A stretch of 64,000 nt of DNA from NCBI GenBank assembly GCA_001936135.1, contig CP012809.1, forward strand, positions 1,537,501-1,601,500, read 5' to 3'. Position 1 is the stretch's first letter. Each line of letters begins with the position of its first letter. The DNA comes from Saccharomycopsis fibuligera x Saccharomycopsis cf. fibuligera (lineage: Eukaryota; Ascomycota; Saccharomycetes; Ascoideales; Saccharomycopsidaceae). The notes beneath the pieces were generated by a model, which was not told the origin of the DNA, did not search any database, and saw only the letters and a list, made by a program, of their open reading frames with translations. Both the position numbers and the translations under genes were made by a program. Of this stretch, positions 10,031 to 22,359 are shown piece after piece.

Positions 10031-12751
10031 TTATTCCCATTCCGAAAATCTCAACTTGGAGCTTTCCACCACCTCACCAGCATACTTATCATTAATCTTA
10101 TCCCAAATCTTATTAGCATCCACTGTACTGACATCAATCCGCACATCCTCATTAACATCTTTCAATAAACTGCACTCTTCGTAATTCACCGTCTCCACAA
10201 AATTTCCTTCAAACCCAACCCAGGGTCCCAAGAGACGCAGCGTCAAGTATGGATATACATAATTGCGATTCACGTCTTTGTATTCGTCAAACGTACTTCT
10301 TCTTTTACGGAGTGATTGTTGGACATTTGCTAGCACTGCAGCAGTTTCGCTGGTTTCTATTGATGAAATTTCAACCACATCCGTGCTGGTGCTAATATCC
10401 GCTGAATTTATTCTGTTATTCTCATCAAAGTCATAATCATCGTTATCAATCACCGGAATCTCCGGTGTCGCGTCCAAGTCTCTGTATCTCTTCTTCTCCT
10501 TGATCGATCTTAAAGCAATAAAATGAAGCAATGGCTTGTAGTATTTCTCAAATCTGTAGTAGAACCAAATCGTAGCACCAATAAGCGGGATCAATGAAAC
10601 TGCGAGAATGACCGCATTTTCCAACGCTAAAGTTCCAATCATTGTTAACTCAAAAAGAACTAAACCAAGAATAAGTCTATGAATAATAATAGCCCACACT
10701 TTACCAGTTGAATGTTGAGGATGAATCATTGAGTAAATCAATTGATACTTGTAGACAAAATAGCCCAAGATAAAATAAATCAATCCAGAACTAAGCAACT
10801 TGGTAGATATGATTGAGTAAATGATGGTAATTACAAAGATTAAAATATGTTGGGGCAAAATCAACCCAAAATCAAAAATCTTGGGGCTGTAGTACAAGTA
10901 TCGTAATTTTCGAATCCCAACTTTTGCCTTGAAAAAGACATGCAAAAACTTGTAGTATCCAATTATAAATGCGTCACCAAATTGCAAAAGCTTGTAAGGC
11001 AAAAGTCCAATACCTTGCAATAAAATCAAGTTGCTGTAAAACAATGATAACTTCTTGATGGAGTTGGCCAATTGGTAAGCAATTTTTGTGGTATCTGTAA
11101 AGTAAGACCAGTAATTTGCTGCGGAACCAGCAATAGTGAAAACTAAGAACAAGTTAAAAAACGTGTAGAAAAAGTTTTTGGACACTGAAGCCAATTCAAC
11201 GTCACCATTGGAATAGAAATACTGTTTTGTTGACAAATAGCTGTAAAAATATGGAATGCAAACATTCAATAGGGTGAACAAAGTCGGAGGTAAAATACCA
11301 GTGACGAATGTTGTTAGCCATTTAGATTCTGCAATAAAACGACCCAAGCTTGGCCATAGTTTACTTATGGTCTCGATATTAATAAGTGCAGCCAATGAAG
11401 AAACCGGGAAAATCAATGCCACTGAAGTAATGACAAACAATATTGTTATTAGGTAATTTTGTACAAATCTTTTGGTTGCTGAAATGGAAAAATTTTCCCA
11501 AATAACATCAGAGGGAGAAGGCGCTAATGAGGCTAAAAGATGATGTACTTTAGGATCAAGCACCGCTTGAGCAATCATTTGAGCAGACGCCACAGAGTCC
11601 ATGGTCACAAATGCCGAATTCAAAGGCTTAAAATTGCTTCTTTGTCTAAGTTGGATGATATCTCTGTCAATATTTTTCAACTGGATCAAATAGTAATTGA
11701 TTGCATCGACTCGTGGGCCAAAAAAACCTAACCACCCTAGTCTTAGTTTTGGCCTATTTGCTTTTTTGTTTTCATCACTACTTAGTAAATGTGAGGACTG
11801 TGAATTTCTCGATTCTACTTCGTTCGCAGAAGGGTCATCGGCAAATTGGGGAAGAATGCTCAACGAAGATTGTGGAATTTTGCCCTTGTGTATATTTGTA
11901 TCAATTCCAAGATACGTGATATAGTATCTTTCAAGGTTCTTGATAATGTAATTTCTTTCCTTCATGAAACAATCCAAAACTTCCCAGTCACGATTGAAGT
12001 TAATTTCGATCACTTTCCCAATACCCAACTGTTCAATGTGGTTTTTTAACGACGTTTCGTCTCTCAAGTTGCTCGGAATACCATTGAGCTTAATGGTCTT
12101 GTCCGTGACGGAATTCTGAGACCCCAAGTAGCTTTGCCTAATTGTTATTATTTTTCTTGTCATTTTTAGCAAGTAGTGCAAACTCAATGAAACAAACACA
12201 TATGTGAAGACAGCATAAACCCATAAATATGATGGAAACTGATCACCAACAATTGGTGGAAGCTTGAACCTTGGCCTGTCATCGTTGACGTCGTCATAAT
12301 CACCGGATGAATACGGCAATATTGCTGAAGCTATTGTACTATTTCCAGAATCTAGTACAGTATCATCTTGATGGTCATAATGTCCAGTGACGTAGTATCT
12401 TATTGGCCCAATAATAAGCACACTGATTAGGGTCAATACGCCAAAAATCTGTATAGATATTCTGAAGAAGCATAAGAACACATATGCATCCAATCCAGAC
12501 ACGGCGAGAATTTCTTCTTCCTTAATTCTGCAAAGAGTGACAATCCATTGAAACCAATTATTAGGCAATGCATCAAGGTCATTGCGTCGTAATGTTCGTA
12601 GGGAATATATCTGTGGGTATCTTGGTCTCAAGTAGCAGAATGCGAAGAATCCAACGGCGCCTATGAATATAGAGAAGAATAGCTGTGAAATAAAGACCCG
12701 CTGCGGGATCTTGCTGGGATCCAAGCCCGGAAGAGGATCGTTCTCAGCCAT
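10031..12751 (-). CDS. CSC1: Csc1/OSCA/TMEM63 family cation channel (DUF221)
   Basis: The 906-residue membrane protein starts MAENDPLPGLDPSKIPQRVF and has an early transmembrane segment (about 17-40) followed by YLRPRYPQIYSLRTL, typical of the family N-terminus. More helices occur near 95-120 and 170-195. A cytosolic RNA-binding-like loop (about 200-400) follows, then a cluster of hydrophobic helices (about 430-760) and a charged, acidic C-terminal tail. The family comprises osmosensitive or mechanosensitive, calcium-permeable channels; S. cerevisiae Csc1 (YLR241W, 782 residues) is the closest member I can name, while Rsn1, Phm7 and Spo75 are more distant. Orthology to Csc1 rather than Rsn1 is inferred from general likeness. 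A 46-codon ATG-started upstream frame (12752-12889) ends with TAA directly against this ATG. Confidence 0.75.
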   Translation of the reverse strand: MAENDPLPGLDPSKIPQRVFISQLFFSIFIGAVGFFAFCYLRPRYPQIYSLRTLRRNDLDALPNNWFQWIVTLCRIKEEEILAVSGLDAYVFLCFFRISIQIFGVLTLISVLIIGPIRYYVTGHYDHQDDTVLDSGNSTIASAILPYSSGDYDDVNDDRPRFKLPPIVGDQFPSYLWVYAVFTYVFVSLSLHYLLKMTRKIITIRQSYLGSQNSVTDKTIKLNGIPSNLRDETSLKNHIEQLGIGKVIEINFNRDWEVLDCFMKERNYIIKNLERYYITYLGIDTNIHKGKIPQSSLSILPQFADDPSANEVESRNSQSSHLLSSDENKKANRPKLRLGWLGFFGPRVDAINYYLIQLKNIDRDIIQLRQRSNFKPLNSAFVTMDSVASAQMIAQAVLDPKVHHLLASLAPSPSDVIWENFSISATKRFVQNYLITILFVITSVALIFPVSSLAALINIETISKLWPSLGRFIAESKWLTTFVTGILPPTLFTLLNVCIPYFYSYLSTKQYFYSNGDVELASVSKNFFYTFFNLFLVFTIAGSAANYWSYFTDTTKIAYQLANSIKKLSLFYSNLILLQGIGLLPYKLLQFGDAFIIGYYKFLHVFFKAKVGIRKLRYLYYSPKIFDFGLILPQHILIFVITIIYSIISTKLLSSGLIYFILGYFVYKYQLIYSMIHPQHSTGKVWAIIIHRLILGLVLFELTMIGTLALENAVILAVSLIPLIGATIWFYYRFEKYYKPLLHFIALRSIKEKKRYRDLDATPEIPVIDNDDYDFDENNRINSADISTSTDVVEISSIETSETAAVLANVQQSLRKRRSTFDEYKDVNRNYVYPYLTLRLLGPWVGFEGNFVETVNYEECSLLKDVNEDVRIDVSTVDANKIWDKINDKYAGEVVESSKLRFSEWE

Positions 12752-13391
12752 TTAATTGAAACGTAGCTGTGTTTGACTCTTATGTTGATGAGTGGGCGCT
12801 TCAATGGCAATCAAGGTATAAATTATTGACATAACAGATGTGGTGTTATTGTGTGTATCTCTTAAATCTACTTTTATACCGCAGGGCATGCGCAAGTCTA
12901 AGGGCGCCGCCCTATTATTGCTACGCGCGCGCACATTTCTGCACTGGAGCAATTGAGACAAAACACTACAACACTCAACATGGCGAACAACAAAGCTGGA
13001 GGATATCTGATATTGAACTATTCTAAATATATAGCAGAAGGGAAATCTAAATTATAAATAAAACAAAGGGAGGAAAAAGAATATAAGAACTAGGAGAATA
13101 ATAATAAAAGTTGAAGAAGACAAAGGAAAGAAAAGGGGAAAGAGAGATGTGCAAACGAAGAGCCATGATAAAACTATCTCAAAAAAAAAAAAAAGTATAT
13201 ATATAATATAGGGAAAGCATAGTCTAAACACTTTCATAACACTAAAATAAAGAAAAAATAAGCACGGTAACAACATAAGCATAGCAAGACAAAGTAAACC
13301 AATTTCAACACCTCAGCAAACAAATAAATAGGCGGATAAAAAAAACACTTAAAATTACACAAGCACAAGCCACATTCAACCAATAGGCAAC
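12752..13391. other. Intergenic region: CSC1-type promoter and UME6 3' region
   Basis: 640 bp. Near the channel gene it has a GC-rich stretch (about 12886-12930) including CGCGCGCG-like sequence and a short upstream ORF. Towards UME6 it is A-rich with an A14 run near 13181. No gene is seen. Confidence 0.6.
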
Positions 13392-16052
13392 TTACGCTTT
13401 CAAATTCTCCTTATCACCAGTCAGCAAGTTGTTATTTTCCTGTTTCACTTTAACAGGAGTTTCCTCGGCCGCTGAGTCACTTTTGTTACTGTCACCTAAC
13501 AGCTTGCCTTTTTTATTTCTATTCTTCCATATGTGAGCAATCTCCGCAAGCTTGACTTTCCGTTCCTCTTCATTGGTCATATACGAGGGCTTTGGATCAT
13601 AGAACTGGTCACACTTCAAGCTAATCTTAGCACAATTTTTGCAAACTGGGCGCCCTTCATCACACTTTTTGTGTCGAATACGACATGTCCAACATCCAGT
13701 TTTAGATCTTGGTGAGGTGGCAATTCTTTTTCTTCCATTTGGCGTCGGCTTTAGCAGAAATTGGTTTTTCTTTCCCGGTGAATACTGTCCCTTAACTGGC
13801 GAAACTAGACTCAAATCATTCATGGCTTTAGTTGGCGATCCTGGTGGTGTCTGCTGTGGAAATGGTGGCATGCTGCTAAAGTAAACTGGTCCGTGGCCAG
13901 GTCCGAGCATTGGAGCGCCTAGATGATGCTGGTGATGCTGGTGATGCTGGCTGGTCATTGGAGATCCTAACACTGGGGGCATTGGCTGTTGATACATAGA
14001 CTCTCTTGTTGGTGATTCCGGTCCAGAAAAACTAAAATTACTGTGAGTTGGTGACGCCATCAATGATCTTCTTGCTGGTGAGCTGAAATTGCCATCTGGA
14101 TTTAACATTGTAGTGTTTTCATCAATAAATGAAAGTCTTTCATTCAACGCAGGAATTGATTTAAAAGAAGTGGAGTGGCTAAATTTGGTTACTCTGTTTG
14201 GAGATCCAAGTTTCGGACTCTTTTGGTGAAATGGTTTTAACTTTGGCATTTCAAATTTGTTCACCGAGCTATTTCTTGAGTGAGTTGGGGTAAAGATATC
14301 TCTAGTTTTATAAGTAAGATCGGAACTTGAAAGTTCAGCAATCAAGTTATCGGTATTCGGCAAACATTTACTATCATTATGGTTTCCGAAGTCGCTTTCA
14401 TTGAATGCCATCATTGAAGTGTTGTTGATGATGGTAGTATCACCTTCATCAAGTGGATCTTTCTCGCTGTCAAGGTTGGATTTAGAAGGCTCAAAAGCAT
14501 CATTCGAGTTGGGTTTTTTCAATTTTGGAACGCTACTTCTATTCATATTATGCTGTTTAAAGTTGGATAAGCTATTCGGATCGAGAAATACATTTTCTTC
14601 TTCCGCTTCACTGACTAGCACATTTCTGTCTGCATAATTATGTTCTTGGAAAGCAGGTAACAACGTTGGATTTTCATTTTCATTCGGTAGAGGGATAGGG
14701 TCAAGCTTATTGAGGTCTTTTAGCAAGTCTCCCTCCACTCCCGTGTTCTGTTCTGCACTACTTTGTCCATCATTTAAAATTTCATTTATGAAGCTCTCAT
14801 TGATACTAAAGCTCATATCTGCAAAATTATTCACTCCATCATTTTTATTATTGTTGTCATTGCCACTATTGTTGTTATCATTATTGGTAGTTGGTTTGAT
14901 TTCAATTCCAAGAGAGCTCAAATCTAACTTGTTACCATTCTGGTGGGCCTTAAAGTTTGAATTTTCAACAACTTTTCTCCTTGGAACATCGCTGATTAAC
15001 TCTTCTTTTTCAGAATCACTTTCTTTTTCACTGAAGTTGACAAAATCACAGAAGTCTAAAAAGTTTTTCTTCACATCGGATGGAGATTGTTGGGCCTCAA
15101 GTTGCTGGTTTTCCAGAATTTGACCCAAAGTATTTTCATAAGGGCTATTATGCTTTCTGCCGAAGTTTGCAGCATCATCAAAGTTGCCACCAGCACCCCG
15201 CATATTCACACTTAATGGGTTGATCCCATCATGACTGGAATGAGTGGGTGAATATGCGACTTCGTTGAAATAATCATTATTACTCATGTATGGACTAGCG
15301 AGTTCTGAAATTTCACTTCTATTTCTTTCATGAGAAAACTTCTGCTGGCTTTTGGCGCGAGGTGTGAAATATAGATTATTATGCTGTTGTTGGGGTTTTG
15401 AATGATGTTGGTGGTGTTTTTCCAGCTGTTCTTGTGGTCTCGTCATTTGCATATGATGTCCTTGTTGCAATTTTAACCGGTGCTGTTGTTGAATATACTG
15501 AATGTGCTGTTGTTGGTCCATCATATCTGGTAGCAATTGACCATTACTAGATAGCTCAACTCCAAAGGAATTTTGCGAAGAGAGCTGCTGATTGTGCGGC
15601 TGAAGGATTGCAGTTGGATTTGATATAAAGAATTCGGTGGATCCTGGTATTGGAGTATCTAAAGAATTTGGGGTTCCACCATAGGAATTATTTGTTGAAT
15701 ACTCTGAAGTAGAACTTGAACTTCCCGGAAGGAAAAGATGATTATTGTTGGGGTTATTGTTTTCATTTAAATGGCTACTAAGACTATCTGGGACATTATT
15801 ATTGGAATAGTATTGATTGTTGATATTGCTCAAAAAGTCGCCAATTTGGTTAAATGAGTAGTCATCAAGTTTCATCGATGGGCCATTTGGAACATTTCCC
15901 ACACTGTATTGATTTTCATTGATGTTCATGATAGTATTTTTGTCTCTTGGTTTTTCTAAATTATGTTCGTAAACCTGAGTAGTAAAACAGTTGCTAAGAC
16001 GATTTGTGGAGTTTCCTGGTCTAAAAAATTCGGGAGATAATGCCTGACTCAT
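13392..16052 (-). CDS. UME6: Ume6-type Zn2Cys6 transcription regulator
   Basis: The 886-residue protein has its only folded signature at the C-terminus: a binuclear zinc cluster with cysteines at 787, 790, 797, 804, 807 and 814 (C-x2-C-x6-C-x6-C-x2-C-x6-C) in the context RSKTGCWTCRIRHKKCDEG. A basic tail with KPSYMTNEEERKVKLAEI follows. A C-terminal cluster plus this KP-x-K-x-KLxEI tail is the hallmark of Ume6; most fungal zinc-cluster factors have it near the N-terminus. The rest is Asn/Gln/His/Ser-rich and probably disordered. In S. cerevisiae Ume6 binds URS1 and recruits Sin3-Rpd3 and Isw2 to silence meiotic genes; in Candida species it drives hyphal extension. The upstream region is about 3.4 kb, as is typical for a gene with a long regulated leader. 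Identity rests on recall of the Ume6 C-terminus, so a residual chance of another zinc-cluster protein remains. Confidence 0.8.
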   Translation of the reverse strand: MSQALSPEFFRPGNSTNRLSNCFTTQVYEHNLEKPRDKNTIMNINENQYSVGNVPNGPSMKLDDYSFNQIGDFLSNINNQYYSNNNVPDSLSSHLNENNNPNNNHLFLPGSSSSTSEYSTNNSYGGTPNSLDTPIPGSTEFFISNPTAILQPHNQQLSSQNSFGVELSSNGQLLPDMMDQQQHIQYIQQQHRLKLQQGHHMQMTRPQEQLEKHHQHHSKPQQQHNNLYFTPRAKSQQKFSHERNRSEISELASPYMSNNDYFNEVAYSPTHSSHDGINPLSVNMRGAGGNFDDAANFGRKHNSPYENTLGQILENQQLEAQQSPSDVKKNFLDFCDFVNFSEKESDSEKEELISDVPRRKVVENSNFKAHQNGNKLDLSSLGIEIKPTTNNDNNNSGNDNNNKNDGVNNFADMSFSINESFINEILNDGQSSAEQNTGVEGDLLKDLNKLDPIPLPNENENPTLLPAFQEHNYADRNVLVSEAEEENVFLDPNSLSNFKQHNMNRSSVPKLKKPNSNDAFEPSKSNLDSEKDPLDEGDTTIINNTSMMAFNESDFGNHNDSKCLPNTDNLIAELSSSDLTYKTRDIFTPTHSRNSSVNKFEMPKLKPFHQKSPKLGSPNRVTKFSHSTSFKSIPALNERLSFIDENTTMLNPDGNFSSPARRSLMASPTHSNFSFSGPESPTRESMYQQPMPPVLGSPMTSQHHQHHQHHLGAPMLGPGHGPVYFSSMPPFPQQTPPGSPTKAMNDLSLVSPVKGQYSPGKKNQFLLKPTPNGRKRIATSPRSKTGCWTCRIRHKKCDEGRPVCKNCAKISLKCDQFYDPKPSYMTNEEERKVKLAEIAHIWKNRNKKGKLLGDSNKSDSAAEETPVKVKQENNNLLTGDKENLKA

Positions 16053-17648
16053 CTAATTAATCAAATCCGATGAGAAGGCAAGCTTATTTCAAATAATTAA
16101 AACGTATTTGTTTGGGATTGCTATTGTATTGAATTGCACAGAAAAGACTCAGAAATTGGAGACAAAGATTTAGAAAACTTTTGTTTTTGTCTTCAGTAGT
16201 GCAAGTTATATTTCTGTATAACTATTTTTTTGCAATGGTTTGTGCTTCTATTTTTATTGCGTGGTAATTGGATTTGCTCTATCTATGCTTCTATTTTTTT
16301 CTTTTTTCCTCTTTTTTTTGACTCCTTCACGCTAATATAATGATGTCGGCCAGTGAGATGAATAGTGTGGTGACCAATTGCGAATATATATGGTCAAAAG
16401 GTATCTTGTTGAACAAAAGGTGAGAAAATTGTTCTTTAGCACTGTTTTTGCCAAATGAAAGCTCAAGTGGACGAGACGTGTTGACGTAATGAATAGCTTT
16501 AGTTTGATTTGATTTGTTGTGTTTACTTTCAGAGAAAAAAGAGAATGTGTTCCGTATGTTTGAAATTAGAACAAGCAAGTTGAGGTGATAGAGTAGATAT
16601 GAGTGTCAACCAACTCTTTTGATAGAATGTAGATATGTTATATGGGGTAGGAAAGCAATGAGTTTTCCAAAGGGAAGAAAAAATAACAACAACAAGAAAG
16701 AGCAAAAGCAGCATACTTTATTGAAAGATTTTGATAATGATGTGCTTGTTTATTTATGTTTTTCCGTTTAGGGATTAAGATCTGCGATTATTTCTTCCTG
16801 TTTGGGAAGGTTGTAAATAATTACTGCGCATGTAGACGCACCCTCTGCAACGGTACATATCAGCCTGAACCAGGGTATAATCCACTGGCAAAGGCAGCAG
16901 CCGTCTTGTTCTCTTGCCAACCAAATCAGACTGACGACTATTCTGTATACAAACATGGTCTAGCTGGCACAGAAAACAGTTGACACATTTGGGAATATAT
17001 AACCATGATTGCCCAAAAAAATTCGCTTAGTTTTACCGATTTATTACGGATCGGTGCTAGATTAAACACTGCGGCGCTTTTGCTACGTAGGATAAATGAA
17101 AGAAAAAATAGTGTTCCACCCCAGCATGCCGGCATATATATGCAAAATGTAAGAGAATACAAGCTTGTCTCAAATGCCGTAATCGAAAATTTTACAAATT
17201 GCAACAGCTACGTAAATCTTACAAACACAAGTCTGCGTTTCATCTGGCACTTTTTGACCGTATCTTTTTTAAAGCCTGGCCGATTGAAATTTTTCTTTCT
17301 GTATTGAACGCAGCCAATTGATGAGCGCGATGGCCATTCCGACGCTTTGCTTGCGTCTAAATGATGTACCATCCATTCAAAATTGATCGCCATTTAGTTC
17401 CAAAGGGGCAATTGATCAAAACAAACCGAGTGACGACAATAACAACTGAGCAAGGAATTTTTACAAGTATCGAGCTATTTAGTAAACTATGTTTGTGAAC
17501 GCTAAATCTACACTCACAGAGAAAAAACTATAAAAAAGGATATTATATCGTATCTTTTTTCAAATAATCACTTTTTTTAGTGTAAACATGCTAATCACAT
17601 TTTCAATTCAAATTACAAAAAAAAAAAAAAAAAAAAAACAGTATAGTT

Positions 17649-17655
17649 AAAAAAA
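17649..17655 (-). terminator. RNA polymerase III terminator of tRNA-Leu
   Basis: A run of seven T on the minus strand, three bases after the tRNA 3' end. That is the normal Pol III stop. Confidence 0.8.
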
Positions 17656-17658
17656 TAA

Positions 17659-17742
17659 TGAACGATGCGAGATTCGAACTCGCGCGGGTGAAAACCCAAC
17701 AGATCTTAAGTCTGTCGCCTTAGACCGCTCGGCCAACCGTCC
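17659..17742 (-). tRNA. tRNA-Leu (anticodon UAA)
   Basis: 84 nt, no intron. The minus-strand acceptor 5' arm GGACGGT pairs with ATCGTTC (two G-U pairs), with discriminator A. The D-arm region TGGCCGAGCGG forms a good A box. The anticodon stem ACAGA/TCTGT encloses the loop CTTAAGA, giving anticodon UAA. A long variable arm of the type II class and the T-arm GCGAG-TTCGAAT-CTCGC (B box) follow. It decodes UUA leucine codons. It is a true leucine tRNA, not the CAG serine tRNA that reads CUG in this clade. Confidence 0.95.
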
Positions 17743-18425
17743 AATCAGTGAAAGCTTCAATTTTATGATGTTCCAAAATGTATGTTATTCAGAGTTATGA
17801 TATCACCTGACCCCGTAGGTAGTTTTTAGTGTTTTCACTTATATAAAGTAAATGCTAAACAAACAAACGTTTGAACACCCTGGCTACTTCGAGAATATAC
17901 ACACATTCCACCTCGGAGTTGAGAAGTTCAAATTCCAAGGTGAGGAGTGTAAGTTGTGCTCTGAAGATTTATCACGTAAAAAGCACAAAAAACAGTCATA
18001 TGAGGATGCTATCAGCAAACAACTGAACTATACTGCATATACTATATAGATAAGTTTATAATATTATATTTTCTATCAATTCAGTATAGCTAGTAATTAA
18101 TCTGTTGTGCGAAAAAAAATAGCCCAAAAAAGAATTTTAAAGATTATTTTTTTGCTTTGCTCTTTATTAACTAGGCAAAGACTATCTCACAAGCCGAATT
18201 GAGATCACATTATCTCTTTGGTTCAACGACATCTAAAAAATTTGGTAGACTGTAAAAAGGGGACAAAACTAATGCAAATGTGATCCCACTTCGACTGAAA
18301 CAAATGTCTGGCCTTTAGAGAAGTAACAATAGCTAGTCAGACCACTCTGTAGCGCCAGAGAGCATTGTGAGGCGATCACTCTTTTAAATATACCGCATAA
18401 GCTAATCTTATATATTGTTTTATTG

Positions 18426-18453
18426 TATATATTCCTGAGAACAGGAATATATA
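18426..18453. repeat. Perfect 12-bp inverted repeat, AGAA loop
   Basis: TATATATTCCTG (18426-18437), AGAA, CAGGAATATATA (18442-18453). It could form a strong hairpin in either strand's transcript or act as a dyad protein site. It lies in gene-free DNA between the tRNA and PRO3. Confidence 0.8.
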
Positions 18454-19513
18454 TACATGCCTCCACTAACTTTGGATCTAAAATATTTTTTTTTTTTAAA
18501 AAAAAAAGAATAAAAAAAGAATAAAAATGTTTTCTAGATCCCACAAAGCCCCATCTTTCCAGACATATATAATAACTTAAGAGAGTAAACAAAACGAGGC
18601 TTAGCACTGATGAGAAATGTTTTCTTTTTCTATTATAAGTAAGCCAATCAACAACCGCTACAGCAATGACTCCAGAAGTTCTTTTAGCTGCAGACTGTCA
18701 ATAGCTTTGCAAAAACTTAGAAATAACTAAATTCAACAATTTTTAAAATCACTTAATTTCCATTGTTTTTCGTAAGTCAGCTTATTTACAGTGCTTTAAA
18801 GCCAACAAGTATACAATTCTGTCCATAATTTTGTCCATGGTAGAGCACAATATCTTATAATCTGTTCATGAAAAGTTATTTGCGGTATCTATATCTATTT
18901 TCTTTCGCAGAAAGAGGATTCCATTATAAATGACTATATCTAATGCATATTATAACACATGTCTATCAGGTTCGTCATGTTGCGAGGTTGGTTATCATAT
19001 ACTTGATATCTATTTCACCCATCTCTATATAGACTTGTAAAAAGGAACCCAACATTGGCTTTTGAACTTGTGCAACTGTTGATGCACATACGTCGTGTGG
19101 AAGACCTACTTCAAAAAATTTTAAGTGAAAGATATTTGGTTTGAACAGTTTCGTAAAACAGAGAAATAAAGGTCTAAGAAAAGCTTTTAGTGATTCTTAT
19201 TTAGCATGCATGCTTAGCTTGAGGAGCAACACACTACCTTAAATCGAAATGCGGAGAGGCGATGCCGACATTGACTTGACGCAATGTTGAAAGCACCGAA
19301 GCATGATTATGCAAGATTGGCTACTTTTTTTCCCGGGTTTTTATTTTTTTTTTTATTTTTATTTTTCTCGCAACGGGCTGGGATTCTGTGTTAGAAGACT
19401 ACAGTCAAAGTACACTTTTATTTATAAGTTTAGAGGCGTCTCTCAATTGCACGAGTTTCAAACCATCTTTACACTCAAAAACCAAAGAATCAAAACCAAA
19501 AGACAAACCAAAC

Positions 19514-20344
19514 ATGGGATTTGAAAATAACAACTACAATTTGAGTATTTTGGGCTGCGGTACTATGGGTACCGCAGTGCTCAATTCGATCTTGTCTAAT
19601 GATACCAGTGCAAGACCACAAAGCATCAGCACTTTAACCAATAGTGAAAGATCGAAATCAGAATTGAAAGCCAAATACGGATCTCAAATTGAGACCTATT
19701 TGGATAATAAGGAGGCTATCAAAAAAGCAGACGTGATCATTTTAGGACTTAAGCCATACGTGTGTGCGTCTGTTCTTGGTCAAGTTAAAGAAGAAATCAA
19801 GGGCAAGTTGATCATCTCACTAGTCGCTGGATGGACAATTGAACAATTGTCAGAATACTCTACCAAAGTTGCTCGTGTAATGACCAACACCCCTGCTAAG
19901 TTTGGCTACGGTATGGCTGCTATTTCAGTCAGTGATGAAGTTGCTGCTAACGAAAACCACGAACTTGACACGATCAACAAATTGATGGCCAACATTGGCA
20001 AAACCCTTGTCATCCCCGACTCCAAGATGGACACTGCCACCTCCTTGATTGGATCTGGCCCAGCATTTGTACTATTGATGCTTGAATCGATGATTGACAG
20101 CGGTGTCAAATTGGGGCTCAGTTACGAAGATAGCAGAAAAAGCGTCTTGCAGGTGGTGGAAGGCACCGTGAAGATGACAGAAGAGACTGGTCTTCATCCA
20201 GCAGTGCTCAAGAGCCAGGTGTGCACACCGGGGGGCACCACTATCAACGGGGTGGCGAAGATGGAGGAGTTAGGGCTCAGAAGCTCCATAGTGCAGGGCG
20301 TGGAAAAGGCCAAAGACGTTGCTAGTCAGTTGGGCAAGAAGTAG
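19514..20344 (+). CDS. PRO3: Pyrroline-5-carboxylate reductase
   Basis: Reduces pyrroline-5-carboxylate to proline with NAD(P)H, the last step of proline synthesis, in the cytosol. The 276-residue protein begins MGFENNNYNLSILGCGTMGTA, with the Rossmann motif GCGTMG within 20 residues of the start. It has TNTPAKFGYGMAAI around residue 120 and the family C-terminal signature around QVCTPGGTTINGVAKME. The frame is open further upstream, but that extension lacks an ATG at its head and the Rossmann fold would be pushed inwards, so I chose the ATG at 19514. Length agrees with S. cerevisiae Pro3 (286). It diverges from UME6 across a 3.4-kb gap, so its own promoter is probably just the last few hundred bases. 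Confidence 0.93.
   Translation: MGFENNNYNLSILGCGTMGTAVLNSILSNDTSARPQSISTLTNSERSKSELKAKYGSQIETYLDNKEAIKKADVIILGLKPYVCASVLGQVKEEIKGKLIISLVAGWTIEQLSEYSTKVARVMTNTPAKFGYGMAAISVSDEVAANENHELDTINKLMANIGKTLVIPDSKMDTATSLIGSGPAFVLLMLESMIDSGVKLGLSYEDSRKSVLQVVEGTVKMTEETGLHPAVLKSQVCTPGGTTINGVAKMEELGLRSSIVQGVEKAKDVASQLGKK

Positions 20345-22359
<2,015 letters not shown>

Larger units (their letters stand above)
16053..19513. other. Long divergent intergenic region between UME6 and PRO3
   Basis: 3.46 kb with no convincing protein gene. It holds one tRNA-Leu (17659-17742), an A/T-rich part with poly-A near 17618-17638, a perfect 12-bp hairpin (18426-18453), and a T12/A10 run near 18487-18509. Short open frames (for example 16756-16983, 17005-17307, 17852-18049) show no domain or coding bias. 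If UME6 has a long leader as in C. albicans, much of the left half would be transcribed leftwards as its 5' UTR with many short upstream frames (inference). Confidence 0.6.

Noticed and set aside
16756-18049. Short frames around the tRNA-Leu
   Set aside because: All are under about 100 codons without bias or domain. They could be upstream frames in a long UME6 leader but are not supported as genes.
19388-19513. N-terminal extension of PRO3
   Set aside because: The longer frame starts at a TTG and moves the Rossmann motif away from the N-terminus; the ATG at 19514 fits the family.
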